Positions 25,519 through 34,326 of a DNA stretch of 64,000 nt are shown here, piece after piece (the stretch's first letter is position 1; every line of letters starts with the position of its first letter). The DNA is from Mycobacteriaceae bacterium (GTDB lineage: Bacteria; Actinomycetota; Actinomycetes; Mycobacteriales; Mycobacteriaceae): positions 1 through 64,000 of the forward strand of contig JAIEPH010000018.1 in NCBI GenBank assembly GCA_019749805.1, read 5' to 3'. Position numbers and translations under genes: made by a program. The notes under the pieces are model-generated. The model saw nothing but the letters and a program-made list of their open reading frames with translations. It ran no database searches and was not told the origin of the DNA.

Positions 25519-26775
25519 TCATGCGCTTCGCTGCTGACGCTTCCCAGCTGCCGGCGCGCTGATGGTGAAGCTGGAATGGCGGGCAAGCTCGGCGCCCAGG
25601 GTCCCACGCCATGAATCCAGTCTGCGGCGAACCGTAGCAAGGCTGGGCGCAACCTCGGCGGTGCGCACGGCGCGGTCGCTGGCCGGCCTCAGGAAGTTTT
25701 CAAGGTACTGGCCAGCGCGCAGGCTTTCGGGCATGCCGGACAAATGCGCGACCTCCCGCGCGCGATAGCCAATGAAGTGGCGTCGCGGGTCCAGCTGCAT
25801 GTCGAGCCAGCCTCGTGGGCAGCAATGGGCGTCACGGCATCCGTGGAGCGTTTTCATGCCGCGTGCTTCAAACAAACCCGTTGCGGCGTCGACGTCGACG
25901 AAGGCGCCGATGGCGTGTAGGTAGACACGCGGGGCCGGAGTGAACGCCTTTGCGTCCGGTTTTGGGGGCCGCAGCATGGTGGTGAGGTCGACTTTCTCAC
26001 CCAACGTGATGCCGGACTCGATGCCACCGACGGCACCGAACGCGAGCAGCGCGACGCCGACGGTACCGCTGTGCTCGGCCACTAGCGGCAGGTCAAGCCC
26101 GTGCAATGCGCGACAGGTTTCGAGGTAGCGGCGCAGCGCGAGCGGGCCCGCGGTGGCGGTGCCGAAAGGGTGCAACCGCAGCCACACCGCATCGATGGGC
26201 AATCCTGTGAGCGTGGCGCCGACGCGTTCGCGTGCTTCGGTCGACAGCAGCGCGGCCGACCGTGCGACCAGCGGATAATAGATGAGCACCTCGCGAAGCC
26301 CGAGAGAGTTGAGCTCAGCGCGCAGCATTTGGGTGAGGTTGCGATCGACCTGCACCCACGGGTCGGATAAACCGTCGATGGCATGCGTTGGAGCCAGGAC
26401 AGCACTGTATCCGTCGCGCTCGACCGTGGCGGCGATCTGACGACACAGCATGCGGCCCCCAGGGCCGGCCAGCAGCGGCGGCGTGTGCAGCGCTTCCCCC
26501 GCCCACGGCAGGTCGGTGACGCCGCTGCGAGACACTCCGCCCGGCGTGGATAGCTCGACCGTGCGTGGGTCGAGCACGGTCTCCACGCCGAGCCGGCGCG
26601 CCTCGGACATCAGGTCGGCTTGGCGCCCTCGCAACACCGGATCGGCCACCAAGCCAGTACCGATGTTGGTGCCGTCCACCAGCATCTGTAGGAGGACCTT
26701 GTGATCGTTACGGCCAGGACGCAAATAGCAGCCCAGGGGGTCCGGCACGGGGCGAAGCACACGAGGTTGAGTCAT
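25519..26775 (-). CDS. unassigned alpha/beta protein, possibly a TIM barrel
   Basis: The protein has 418 residues. Repeated strand-helix units (LVDGTNIGTGLVADP, VLAPTHAIDG, VLIYYPLVARSAALL, VWLRLHPFG, PLVAEHSGTVGVALLAFGAVGG) suggest a barrel. Near residue 320 is the Cys/His cluster HGCRDAHCCPRG, probably metal binding. The fold and Cys cluster faintly recall tRNA-guanine transglycosylase-like enzymes of DNA modification clusters, but this is not established. It is divergent from 26931-29587 across a 155-bp shared promoter region and may belong to the same system. Confidence 0.55.
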   Translation of the reverse strand: MTQPRVLRPVPDPLGCYLRPGRNDHKVLLQMLVDGTNIGTGLVADPVLRGRQADLMSEARRLGVETVLDPRTVELSTPGGVSRSGVTDLPWAGEALHTPPLLAGPGGRMLCRQIAATVERDGYSAVLAPTHAIDGLSDPWVQVDRNLTQMLRAELNSLGLREVLIYYPLVARSAALLSTEARERVGATLTGLPIDAVWLRLHPFGTATAGPLALRRYLETCRALHGLDLPLVAEHSGTVGVALLAFGAVGGIESGITLGEKVDLTTMLRPPKPDAKAFTPAPRVYLHAIGAFVDVDAATGLFEARGMKTLHGCRDAHCCPRGWLDMQLDPRRHFIGYRAREVAHLSGMPESLRAGQYLENFLRPASDRAVRTAEVAPSLATVRRRLDSWRGTLGAELARHSSFTISAPAAGKRQQRSA

Positions 26776-26930
26776 CTGTCATCCAATCCCTTAACAGAGA
26801 CATTAACATAGTCGAGCGCATTATGCTTCTCAGAACTTGTACGCTGCGCCGGGGTGCGGTTACGCTCACATCGCGTCTCGGCCCATTACCACCGGCTTGG
26901 GCGTGCGGGATAGCAGATGGAGGTGATGCG
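26776..26930. promoter_or_regulatory. divergent promoter region of the unassigned three-gene cluster
   Basis: It contains the closely spaced TTAACAGAGACATTAACATA direct repeat (TTAACA twice) and AT-richer stretches than its surroundings. Co-regulation of the two directions is inferred. Confidence 0.4.
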
Positions 26931-28196
26931 TTGGACAACTACACCCAAGGTCTGCGATGCCAGGACGTGAACTCGGGTCTCCGCACGTTCGACGCCGCCT
27001 CCGCGGTCTTGACCCCCGTGAAAAAGACCCGACTCATCGGCATGGCCGCAGATCTGGCCGCGCTGATCCGCGATCGGGAATTGATCAGCGACATCTCCGC
27101 GCTCGAGGCGGTGGCAGCCGCCGAACTTGACATCCCCTCCACCTCCTTCGACACGGTCGTCACCGTCCTGGAGGAGGCTGAACTGGTCGAGCTGACCCGC
27201 GTCAAGGGTCAGGTAACCGGCCTGACCAGTGACGTCCCCTACTACCGCGACCTGTACGACACATTGGGGCAGGCATGGCGAGAACGCCGCCCATCACAGC
27301 TCGAAGAAGAGATGCTCGCGGTCATCGACACGCTCGCCCACGGCCCCGTCGCCGCCGAGTCGCTCGCGACAGTGGCCGGCATCGACGATATCGACGCCGT
27401 GATAGCCCTGGGCCGCGATGCGGAACTGATCAAGAGCGTCGCCGGCGTCGACGGAACAATCCTCTACTCGCCCTACACCGCCTTCGAAAATCCCGGTCTG
27501 CTGTCATCGTTGGCCGAGGAGCACGGCAGCGATCGACTGCTTGAGGAGTTTCACGCCTTGCGCAACCACCAGGGCCTTGCTGTTACCGCTGATAAGCACC
27601 CCTTGCTTTACGACGCGGTCGGCCGTGGCCTGCTCATCGCCCCCTCAGTTGAACTGCCCGGCAACACTGGTCAGCAACAGCCGTTTGCGACGCTGCCCTA
27701 CACGCTTGACCGGGCGCTGCTGGTCGGGGAGAAGCCGGTGCTCGATAAGGCCCTGGCCATCATCGCCTGTATCCGGTGCGGCGAGGAGTTCGGCGGATAC
27801 TCCAACCTTCCCGACGCGGTGGTAGCGGTGAACAAACTGCTGCGCGAAGGCGAGCTCAACCCGCACAGTTCGGCTCAGCGGCAGTACCGGTTGATGCGCA
27901 ACAAGGGCATCATCCGATTCGGGCCTGACCCCGTCTCATGGGGATCGTGGGTGGTACCGACGTTGATCGACACGCCCGACAACCGCCGGGCGCTGGAGAT
28001 CGCCCGTGACTTGCTCATGCTGGGTGAGTCGATGAGCGGCCGGCGCGCGGAGTCAGCACAGGACCTGCTGTCGAGCGATGCCCGTTACCTGACCCCGCTG
28101 AAAACAGTCAAGGCCGCCCGCCCACGCCTGGAGTACTCCGACCCGGAATTCGCCAAGCTTGTCGCCGCCGTCATGGGGTACGGGACAACCGCATGA
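26931..28196 (+). CDS. hypothetical winged-helix-like protein of the unassigned cluster
   Basis: The protein has 421 residues. The TTG start at 26931 is supported by GGAGGTGATGCG directly upstream; the frame is open further but without signal. Residues 30-110 (ISALEAVAAAELDIPSTSFD, VVTVLEEAELVEL) look like a winged helix, and a second similar unit occurs around 130-180. The remainder is mixed alpha/beta with CIRCGEEFG. Its stop overlaps the start of the next gene (ATGA at 28193). Not recognised. A DNA- or RNA-sensing role in a defence or modification system is speculative. Confidence 0.55.
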   Translation: MDNYTQGLRCQDVNSGLRTFDAASAVLTPVKKTRLIGMAADLAALIRDRELISDISALEAVAAAELDIPSTSFDTVVTVLEEAELVELTRVKGQVTGLTSDVPYYRDLYDTLGQAWRERRPSQLEEEMLAVIDTLAHGPVAAESLATVAGIDDIDAVIALGRDAELIKSVAGVDGTILYSPYTAFENPGLLSSLAEEHGSDRLLEEFHALRNHQGLAVTADKHPLLYDAVGRGLLIAPSVELPGNTGQQQPFATLPYTLDRALLVGEKPVLDKALAIIACIRCGEEFGGYSNLPDAVVAVNKLLREGELNPHSSAQRQYRLMRNKGIIRFGPDPVSWGSWVVPTLIDTPDNRRALEIARDLLMLGESMSGRRAESAQDLLSSDARYLTPLKTVKAARPRLEYSDPEFAKLVAAVMGYGTTA

Positions 28197-29587
28197 CAGA
28201 CACGCCTTCGCCCACCCCCCGGGGCCAACAGACCCGCCCGTCCCGCGAAAAAAGGCGCGCTGGGCCTGATCGAGCGGCATCAGCAGCCGACCGCACACCG
28301 ACCGGCCGCGGCACCGACAAGGACCTCGCACTCAAGGTGGCCATTCGCAGATTGCTCTGGCGAATGGGCTGCTCGACGCGCCTCGACGTTCGACTGCGCG
28401 CCTACGTTCCGGCGCGAGCCGGGAAAGCGCCCGCGCAAGACCTCACCGACCTCGACGTCCTCGGGATCGGGTTCACTCCGGCCGGGCAGCTACACACGAC
28501 CTTCGCCGACTGCCGCTCCACCGAAGGGCGCGCCCTGGAACGCATGTTCTGGGTACGCGGGGTCGCCGACTTCGTCAACGCGAACGACGCGTTCCTTGTG
28601 CGCGCCCACGACGTCCCTCCCGCCGTACGGACTCTGGCGAGCCGGCTTGCCATCGGCGTGCTCACCCCTGGGGACTTTGCCGCCATGGAAGCCACCTTCC
28701 CAACCGAGTTGAATTTGACCGACGGACCGCTGGGCTGCCTGTTCAACCGCGACACAGCCGCCGCCCACCTCGACGCGCACAACGACGCGGACCGCAAACT
28801 CCGCAGACTGCTCAACTATCTCGAATTCGACTACTGGATCTACGACCAACACCGCAACATGACTCAGCTCGTCGCCCACCTGAGCGACGTTGTCGCAGTG
28901 CTTGACCCGTCCAATCGAGGACACCGCACCCTGTTCTACGACTGCGTCTGGCACTACGCCCTGAGCGCCGCCCACGCAGCCGGATTCGTGCGCAGCACCC
29001 GGATGGGCTCCGTGCCGACAGCGGTCGAGACCTACGTGGCAGGCGGCGAACTCGCGCTACGCGAGAAAGCCGGCCTGGCGAAGGCTCTTGAATCAGCCGG
29101 CTGGCCTGTCTCGAGCAGCATTGTGCAGCCGCCCTACATGCAGTCAATGACCGAATTGGTCAACCGATACCTGATACGGCCCACCGAAACCGCGGACGTC
29201 TTGCGATATGCCGAATACCTCGCCGTCTCGGAAGTCAACCGTGTCGAGGCAACGGTCGCGACCGCCTTCGGCTCACAGACCAGAGCCATAGCAGCAAAAC
29301 TTCTCGCCGACACCTGCGGGTTCCTCGTAACCGCCGCCGGACTGCGCCCGGACTTCCGTACTCACGCGAGAGAACGCGTCGTCGTCGACCTGACCGGTGG
29401 TCACGCAGCCGCACCTGCCGACATCGCCGCCGGAGTTTCAGCGGCAAGCGGTGCGACAAACGACGACTCTGCGCCTGCTCGCCGGCCTCCCGACGTTGCG
29501 CCAGAGAGCGACCCAGCGCCAGGTGTGAATCCGACCGACACCACCGCTACGCAGGCAGCCGACGACGAACTTCCTTTCACGTCGTAG
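28193..29587 (+). CDS. nuclease-fold-like protein of the unassigned cluster
   Basis: The protein has 464 residues. About residues 60-110 show RLDVRLRAYV, then TDLDVLGIGF, then FADCRS. This is the D-(x)n-D-x-K layout of PD-(D/E)xK nucleases, with Arg where the catalytic Lys is usual. The rest is helical, and the last 80 residues are Pro/Ala-rich and end DDELPFTS. The Arg may mean loss of cutting or a binding-only role. It is translationally coupled to the upstream gene; the two with 25519-26775 form the candidate system. Confidence 0.5.
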   Translation: MTDTPSPTPRGQQTRPSREKRRAGPDRAASAADRTPTGRGTDKDLALKVAIRRLLWRMGCSTRLDVRLRAYVPARAGKAPAQDLTDLDVLGIGFTPAGQLHTTFADCRSTEGRALERMFWVRGVADFVNANDAFLVRAHDVPPAVRTLASRLAIGVLTPGDFAAMEATFPTELNLTDGPLGCLFNRDTAAAHLDAHNDADRKLRRLLNYLEFDYWIYDQHRNMTQLVAHLSDVVAVLDPSNRGHRTLFYDCVWHYALSAAHAAGFVRSTRMGSVPTAVETYVAGGELALREKAGLAKALESAGWPVSSSIVQPPYMQSMTELVNRYLIRPTETADVLRYAEYLAVSEVNRVEATVATAFGSQTRAIAAKLLADTCGFLVTAAGLRPDFRTHARERVVVDLTGGHAAAPADIAAGVSAASGATNDDSAPARRPPDVAPESDPAPGVNPTDTTATQAADDELPFTS

Positions 29588-30134
29588 GCATCAGTGCGCA
29601 CAACGTCATCATCTGCGTCATGCATAACCGCTGATATTCACCAATCTGGGCGGCCACCCCTCCCCTATAGCAGTCGGCCGCCACGCCACCAATGTCAGGA
29701 AAGGCGGCACGTCTACCGCGTCGCGCCGGTCGCGCTAGACAACGCGCAGGACCTCCGCCGGAATGGTATCGGCAGCCCAGTGCTGAGCGAGGGCCCGAAT
29801 TCTCGTCTGCCATTCTTAGCACTTGTACTTCTGTCGAATCATGTTGTCTACAAGGCGTTTCAGCCCTCATGAATAATCTCTATTACCGGTAAAACTGCTG
29901 CGTATCCATTATCATGTTGTCGCACAATACATCTCACCCACAACGGAGAATTGGTCACGCCGGGCAAGCAAGTGAAAACCGCCGCCAACTGGCCCTCCGC
30001 CATGGGTGCCCGTTCGGCATGGTCAATGGCGAGTTGCGGTGGTTGCGTCGCAGGTCGAGCACGTGTCGATCACGGTTGTGTGAGGGCGCGTGTCCTTGGG
30101 AAACGGGAGCCCTCACTTGCCGCAGCCTGGCGCT
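29588..30134. other. intergenic region without a convincing gene
   Basis: Some AT-richer stretches lie around 29870-29930 (TCTCTATTACCGGTAAAAC), which could hold a promoter. No domain-bearing frame, RNA gene or repeat was seen. Confidence 0.4.
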
Positions 30135-30377
30135 ATGGCCGATGCCTCGAACGTGCGGCACGACACCATCGTGGTGCCCAAGACGATGAGCCCGGCCCAA
30201 GTACGGGCGCTGGCGGAGCGGAAGGCTCAGGCTCAAGTCGGCGACGATGACATGGTCGCCTTTTTGCATCTCCACGGATCACGGCCGGTCGGCGGTGAGC
30301 ATGGCACCGAGGTCGAGTGGCGTTTCAGCTACCAGGTGATACCGCCTGGCAGCCCCGCTGCTGATACGGCCGGCTGA
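30135..30377 (+). CDS. small hypothetical protein
   Basis: This 80-residue frame from MADASNVRHDTIVVPKTMSP contains a charged helix (QVRALAERKAQAQVGDDDM) and a C-terminal strand EVEWRFSYQVIP. Coding-like composition, but no clear ribosome site or family. A start at 30090 is possible. Confidence 0.4.
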   Translation: MADASNVRHDTIVVPKTMSPAQVRALAERKAQAQVGDDDMVAFLHLHGSRPVGGEHGTEVEWRFSYQVIPPGSPAADTAG

Positions 30378-30388
30378 CCGGAGCGGCG

Positions 30389-30858
30389 GTGCGTCGTGGA
30401 GGGTGGTGTCGCCTCTGGCGTTATAGCGCTTCACTGCCGAATGACCCACGCGACCGCCCCCTCACCAACGACGAACACGCCATCATCGACGAGATCCTCG
30501 GCCATGTGACCCGCCATACTGACGCCTTCGATGACCCATCACCGCACGACGTTGTCGCTGTGCGTTTTCTCGACCGCGACGAGGCCGACGACACGTGTGG
30601 GAGGCCGCTCCGATCAGCTCAGGCCGCTGGCTCATCCGCGGCCTGCCCTGGTGGACTTTCGCCACCGAGGAACTCGAATTCCTCGACCACCACCACGGCG
30701 CCGACACCCGTCGCACCGGCCTCCTCGCCGAGTTCACCGCCGCGTGCGACAAGTGGGACCGCATCCTCGAAGACGACCTGGCCGGCAACGAAGCTGAGCA
30801 CGAGGCCGCCATCAGAATCGTGGCCATCGCGCGCAGTCTCATCCCCACCCTGACCTAA
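30389..30858 (+). pseudogene. hypothetical gene, probably frameshifted near 30590
   Basis: The first frame reads LTNDEHAIIDEILGHVTRHT and then VVAVRFLDRDEADD with protein-like composition. Then it degenerates. The next frame continues WEAAPISSGRWLIRGLPWW, FATEELEFLDHHHG and so on to a stop at 30858. A single-base change near 30590 would join them into one acidic protein of about 150 residues. Alternatively a second gene starts at GTG 30595 (87 residues). A sequencing error is equally possible. Confidence 0.4.
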
Positions 30859-31187
30859 CCCGTCCACTTCAGGGCGCGTTCCCGCAACGCGCCGCCGCAT
30901 ATCAGGCCCCGTCGCAGTCGCCCGGACCCCGTGGACACCGCCATCGATTCACGACGAAGCCGCGCCAGCACCTACTTGCCCGCCGCCGTCGCGCTCAATG
31001 CGAAATCGGTGACATCGACAGCCGGGGGTCAATGCCGCGGCGATGTAGCGCAGCAACGCCGTCGACTCCTCCGACTACCCCGGGAACGGCGGCACGACTG
31101 GCAGCCCAGTGCCTGTGGATAGACCACGCCCGGTCAACGCAAAGCGCCGGTGGCCCAGGCGATCACACCGAATCACTTGACCAGACG
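30859..31187. other. intergenic region without a convincing gene
   Basis: Only short shadow-like frames occur. The region leads into the palindromic operator of the methyltransferase operon. Confidence 0.4.
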
Positions 31188-31229
31188 TGTTGCCTATCGT
31201 CTACATCATGGTGTAGACTATAGACAACA
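31188..31229. promoter_or_regulatory. 42-bp palindromic operator
   Basis: The left half reads TGTTGCCTATCG then TCTACATCA. The right half, read in reverse complement, reads TGTTGTCTATAG then TCTACACCA. Arms of 21 bp match at 18 positions with no spacer. It ends 30 bp before the first gene, right where a promoter would be. It is probably a dimeric or double repressor site. Confidence 0.75.
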
Positions 31230-31259
31230 TCACTGCTTGTTTCAGCAAAGGAGAATCCG

Positions 31260-31607
31260 ATGAGTGACCGGCCTGAACCCACCGGCCAGGAGTCAACACC
31301 CTCGTCCACTGTCATCGAAATCGACGCCGGGGCCGGCGTTCCCGTCACGTTCGACCTCGGCAGGCCCAACGAATACGGCGACTACGACGAAGCCGCATAC
31401 GATGGCAACCTCTACCTGAGCATCAACGGGCGCCTGTACGGGTCGATCTACGTCCGACACGACGCCGCCGCCGACCACCCCACCATCACTCTCGGCCAGT
31501 ACGACCCGGCGACGCAGCAGTGGGAGCCACGCACCGAGATCGGCCCCGAAGTCTGCGGCGACGAGGCGTCGACTACGGGAGCCACCGATGCGGCGGTGAC
31601 CCGATGA
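31260..31607 (+). CDS. hypothetical acidic protein, first gene of the methyltransferase operon
   Basis: The protein has 115 residues and a strong ribosome site AAAGGAGAATCCG. It seems to be mainly beta (VIEIDAGAGVPVTFDLGRPN, NLYLSINGRLYGSIYVR, TITLGQYDPATQQWEP), perhaps a small beta sandwich. It overlaps the methyltransferase start (ATGA, 31604-31607) and is controlled by the 42-bp palindrome. Not recognised. Confidence 0.65.
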   Translation: MSDRPEPTGQESTPSSTVIEIDAGAGVPVTFDLGRPNEYGDYDEAAYDGNLYLSINGRLYGSIYVRHDAAADHPTITLGQYDPATQQWEPRTEIGPEVCGDEASTTGATDAAVTR

Positions 31608-33559
31608 CCGCCACGGCGGAGCACCGGCCCGCGGTTCAGCAGCGCCGGTTCGCACACGACGACCTGATCGCAGTCGACCTGTTCTCGGGCTTCGGCGGCC
31701 TCACCGAAGGCATCAAACGGGCTGGGTTCACCACGATCATGGCGGCCAACCACAACCGGTACAAGGTCGAGGTGCACGAGGCCAACCACCCCGAGGCCGA
31801 GCACTGGATCGCCGACCTGGTCGACCGCGAGGCCTCTGACTATCACTCCGCACGTGATCTGCCGCCCGCTGACCTCCTCTGCGCTGGGGTGAGCTGTGTG
31901 AACCACTCGCCGGCGAACACCATGAAGGCCTATGAGCAGGGTCTGTCGCTGTTCGATCTCGAAGATCCGGAGTTCGACGCGCGAGTCACGCGGTCCGAAC
32001 GTGACCGGGCCACGGCCAACTGCGTACTGCACTACGCCGCACAGCACCATCCACGACTGATCCTCGTCGAGTGCACCACCGAACTCGCTTCGTGGGGTCC
32101 GGCGATCCCCGGCAAGTTGAAAGTCGGTGATGGGTCCACGTATCGGTGGTGGCTCAAGCAGTTCGAAAACCTTGGGTATAAGTATCGGGTCCTGTATCTG
32201 AACTCGATGTTCTTCGGTGTGCCGCAATCACGAGACAGGCTGTACGTCGCTTTCTGGGACCGGCGGCTGCCTACCCCCGACTTTCAGCACCGACCACCAT
32301 CCTGGTGCAGCTCCTGCGACCGCCTCATCGAGGCACGGTGGACCTGGCGCACCGGAGTGCCCGCGACCGGGTCGGTTCGCTACGGCAAACAGTACGAATA
32401 CCGCTGCCCGTCCTGCCGGGGCATCGTCGTGCCGCCGATGACACCATCGCTGGCAGCGCTTGATCTGACCGACCTTGGCACCCGCATCGGCGACCGGAAA
32501 AAGCCGCTCGCCCCGGCGACCATGGCCCGCGCCGAGCGCTGCCGCCAACGGTTCGCCAAGTTCCCCGCGGTGCTCATGCCGGCCAAGGCGGTGCACGGGT
32601 CTGAGCGGCATCCCTGGCAGCCGATGGCCACGCAGACCAGCCAGCAAGAGACCGCGATCTTGTCCACTGGCGCAGTGTTGGCCGCTGCGGGAAACACCTA
32701 CGAACGGCCCGGATCGACCTGCCGCAGCAGGGATCTCGGCCAACCCCTGTGGGCGCAGACGGCCACCAACACCACCGGCCTCTTGACGCCCCCAGTCGCG
32801 ATCACCGGACAGACACTGGCCGCGCACCGTCACAACGGCGACGGCAAGCACATCACCCAGCCGATGGACACCGTCACGAGCACACACGAAAAGGCGGTGC
32901 TTCTCGCAGTCGACAACTTTCAGGGCGCTCCGCGGGGAGCTGACGAGCCACTGCCAACGCAGGTCGGCTCCGAGACGCTCGGTGTGGTGTCATCTGGGGT
33001 GGTTCCGTTCCGGAAGAACACGGTGCCCACCACACACGCCGAAGCGATGCCGACCGTCACCAGTGACCAGATCCCCGGGGTCCTGACCGCAGCCGGTGTG
33101 ATCAAGAACAACGGTTCGATCGACGAGGCGAAGTACCGCGCGCATCCGGCCAGCGACCCGCTGGGCACGATCGTGGGTTCGGCTGTCACGCAAGGGATGC
33201 TGTTCTCGGGCTGGTACAAGCAGAACGGCAGCCAGGGCACCGAGACGGCGCCGCATCCGGTGACTGACCCGTTCGGCACCCTCACCTCACGCGACACGAC
33301 GGCCCTGCTCACCGCCCAGTGGCACTCCATGCTGGCCGAGTTGAAGCTGGAGGACTGCTACTTCCGCATGATGGCCGCCCACGAGATCGGCCGAGGCTGC
33401 GGCTTCGACGTCGATTTCGCCGACTACAGCGGCACCTTCATCGTTTGGGGAAGCGCCCGCAATCAGGTCGACGGCTACGGCAACGCCGTATCCCCGCAGG
33501 TCGGAGAGTGGATCGGCACGCGCTTGCGCGCCGCTCTCCACAGCGAGGCCGCCGCGTGA
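31604..33559 (+). CDS. C5-cytosine DNA methyltransferase, divergent
   Basis: This 651-residue enzyme uses S-adenosylmethionine. Motif I is DLFSGFGGL (about 25-33). The motif IV region reads GVSCVNHSPAN with Cys98 but lacks the usual PCQ. Motif VI is LVECTTE in place of ENV, and motif VIII is GVPQSRDRLY. A zinc-ribbon-like insert (C235, C238, C268, C271) follows. Then come repeats of the form PLxTVTSxxxxxL over about 200 residues, as in mycobacteriophage methyltransferases, and a motif X-like C-terminus (YGNAVSPQVGEWIG). No partner restriction gene is adjacent; it may be protective or anti-restriction. Confidence 0.85.
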   Translation: MTATAEHRPAVQQRRFAHDDLIAVDLFSGFGGLTEGIKRAGFTTIMAANHNRYKVEVHEANHPEAEHWIADLVDREASDYHSARDLPPADLLCAGVSCVNHSPANTMKAYEQGLSLFDLEDPEFDARVTRSERDRATANCVLHYAAQHHPRLILVECTTELASWGPAIPGKLKVGDGSTYRWWLKQFENLGYKYRVLYLNSMFFGVPQSRDRLYVAFWDRRLPTPDFQHRPPSWCSSCDRLIEARWTWRTGVPATGSVRYGKQYEYRCPSCRGIVVPPMTPSLAALDLTDLGTRIGDRKKPLAPATMARAERCRQRFAKFPAVLMPAKAVHGSERHPWQPMATQTSQQETAILSTGAVLAAAGNTYERPGSTCRSRDLGQPLWAQTATNTTGLLTPPVAITGQTLAAHRHNGDGKHITQPMDTVTSTHEKAVLLAVDNFQGAPRGADEPLPTQVGSETLGVVSSGVVPFRKNTVPTTHAEAMPTVTSDQIPGVLTAAGVIKNNGSIDEAKYRAHPASDPLGTIVGSAVTQGMLFSGWYKQNGSQGTETAPHPVTDPFGTLTSRDTTALLTAQWHSMLAELKLEDCYFRMMAAHEIGRGCGFDVDFADYSGTFIVWGSARNQVDGYGNAVSPQVGEWIGTRLRAALHSEAAA

Positions 33560-33673
33560 CACCGCGATGCGCGCCGGTACCTCCACCGCTACGCCAGATC
33601 GAATTGGCGCATCTGAACGAAGCTGCTGATGAATCGCCGCCGCAGACAGGCCAACGTGCGGCGATGCCGCCCG

Positions 33674-33692
33674 CCCCGCCTTTGCGGCGGGG
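33674..33692 (+). terminator. GC-rich hairpin downstream of the methyltransferase
   Basis: CCCCGCC, loop TTTGC, GGCGGGG forms a perfect 7-bp stem 115 bp after the stop codon. No U-run follows, so it would be a mycobacterial-type non-canonical terminator at best. Confidence 0.4.
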
Positions 33693-33780
33693 ATGGCCGC
33701 CTGGCGGCGGCCGGAATCCGTAGCCCCTCACCCCTTTTGCCTGTCAGCGGGGGTGCAGCCTAATCGGCCGGGGGCCCGAC

Positions 33781-33925
33781 CGGTCAAGCCACGTGCGCGG
33801 CGCGCTGCGCCGGCCAGGTGACGTTTGCGGCCCTACGGAAGCTCGCCGACAGGCAGCGCTGACGCGCCCGGCGAGCCCGGGCCGCAAACCCGGCTCCGCG
33901 CGCCGCGCACTCTGCGGGCTTGACC
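33781..33925 (+). ncRNA. 145-nt imperfect long hairpin (structured RNA or DNA element)
   Basis: The arms pair over about 65 nt: CGGTCAAGC, GTGCGCGGCGCGC, GCCGG, GTTTGCGGCCC and GCTCGCCG in the left arm each have exact complements in order in the right arm, separated by small bulges. The loop is about 19 nt. It lies in a 445-bp gap between the methyltransferase and the next gene. It could be a regulatory RNA, a single-strand origin, a nick-region structure or a miniature element remnant. Type assigned as RNA only provisionally. Confidence 0.4.
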
Positions 33926-34004
33926 GCCCACCCTCAGCCGATTCGCCCGCACCCAGCGCTGAGCTGGCGCACCAATCACCGCACCACACAAACAGGAGAA
34001 CACC

Positions 34005-34326
34005 ATGACCATCACCGCCCTGGCCCCACACGCCCCGGCCACCATCGCAGCACCGACCACCTACCCGCACAGCCGCACCGCGCAGCCGACGCCGCTGAGC
34101 GCCACCCATTCGCTGGCCATGGCGCGCGCGGACATCCCACCACGCGATCGCCGCCGGCGAAGATCACCACCGCGCCTTGGCTTTCGCGCTGTCCGCCCGC
34201 GACAACGCCGCCGCAGTACTCACCCACCAAGGCGCCGCAGCCGCCGAACTGCAAGATGCCAGCCACTACTTCGCCGAAGCCGAGGCCATCATCGCCCACC
34301 ACGGCACCGACCCCGACGTGGCCTGA
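34005..34326 (+). pseudogene. small hypothetical gene with a frameshift near 34135
   Basis: A good site ACAGGAGAACACC precedes ATG at 34005. The frame reads MTITALAPHAPATIAAPTTY and so on to LSATHSLAMARAD, then becomes Arg/Pro nonsense. From 34141 another frame reads HAIAAGEDHHRALAFALS and AELQDASHYFAEAEAIIAHH to a TGA at 34324-34326. This is clearly helical and coding-like but has no start. One inserted or lost base near 34133-34140 explains both. The intact product would be about 107 residues. Unknown function; sequencing error possible. Confidence 0.6.
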
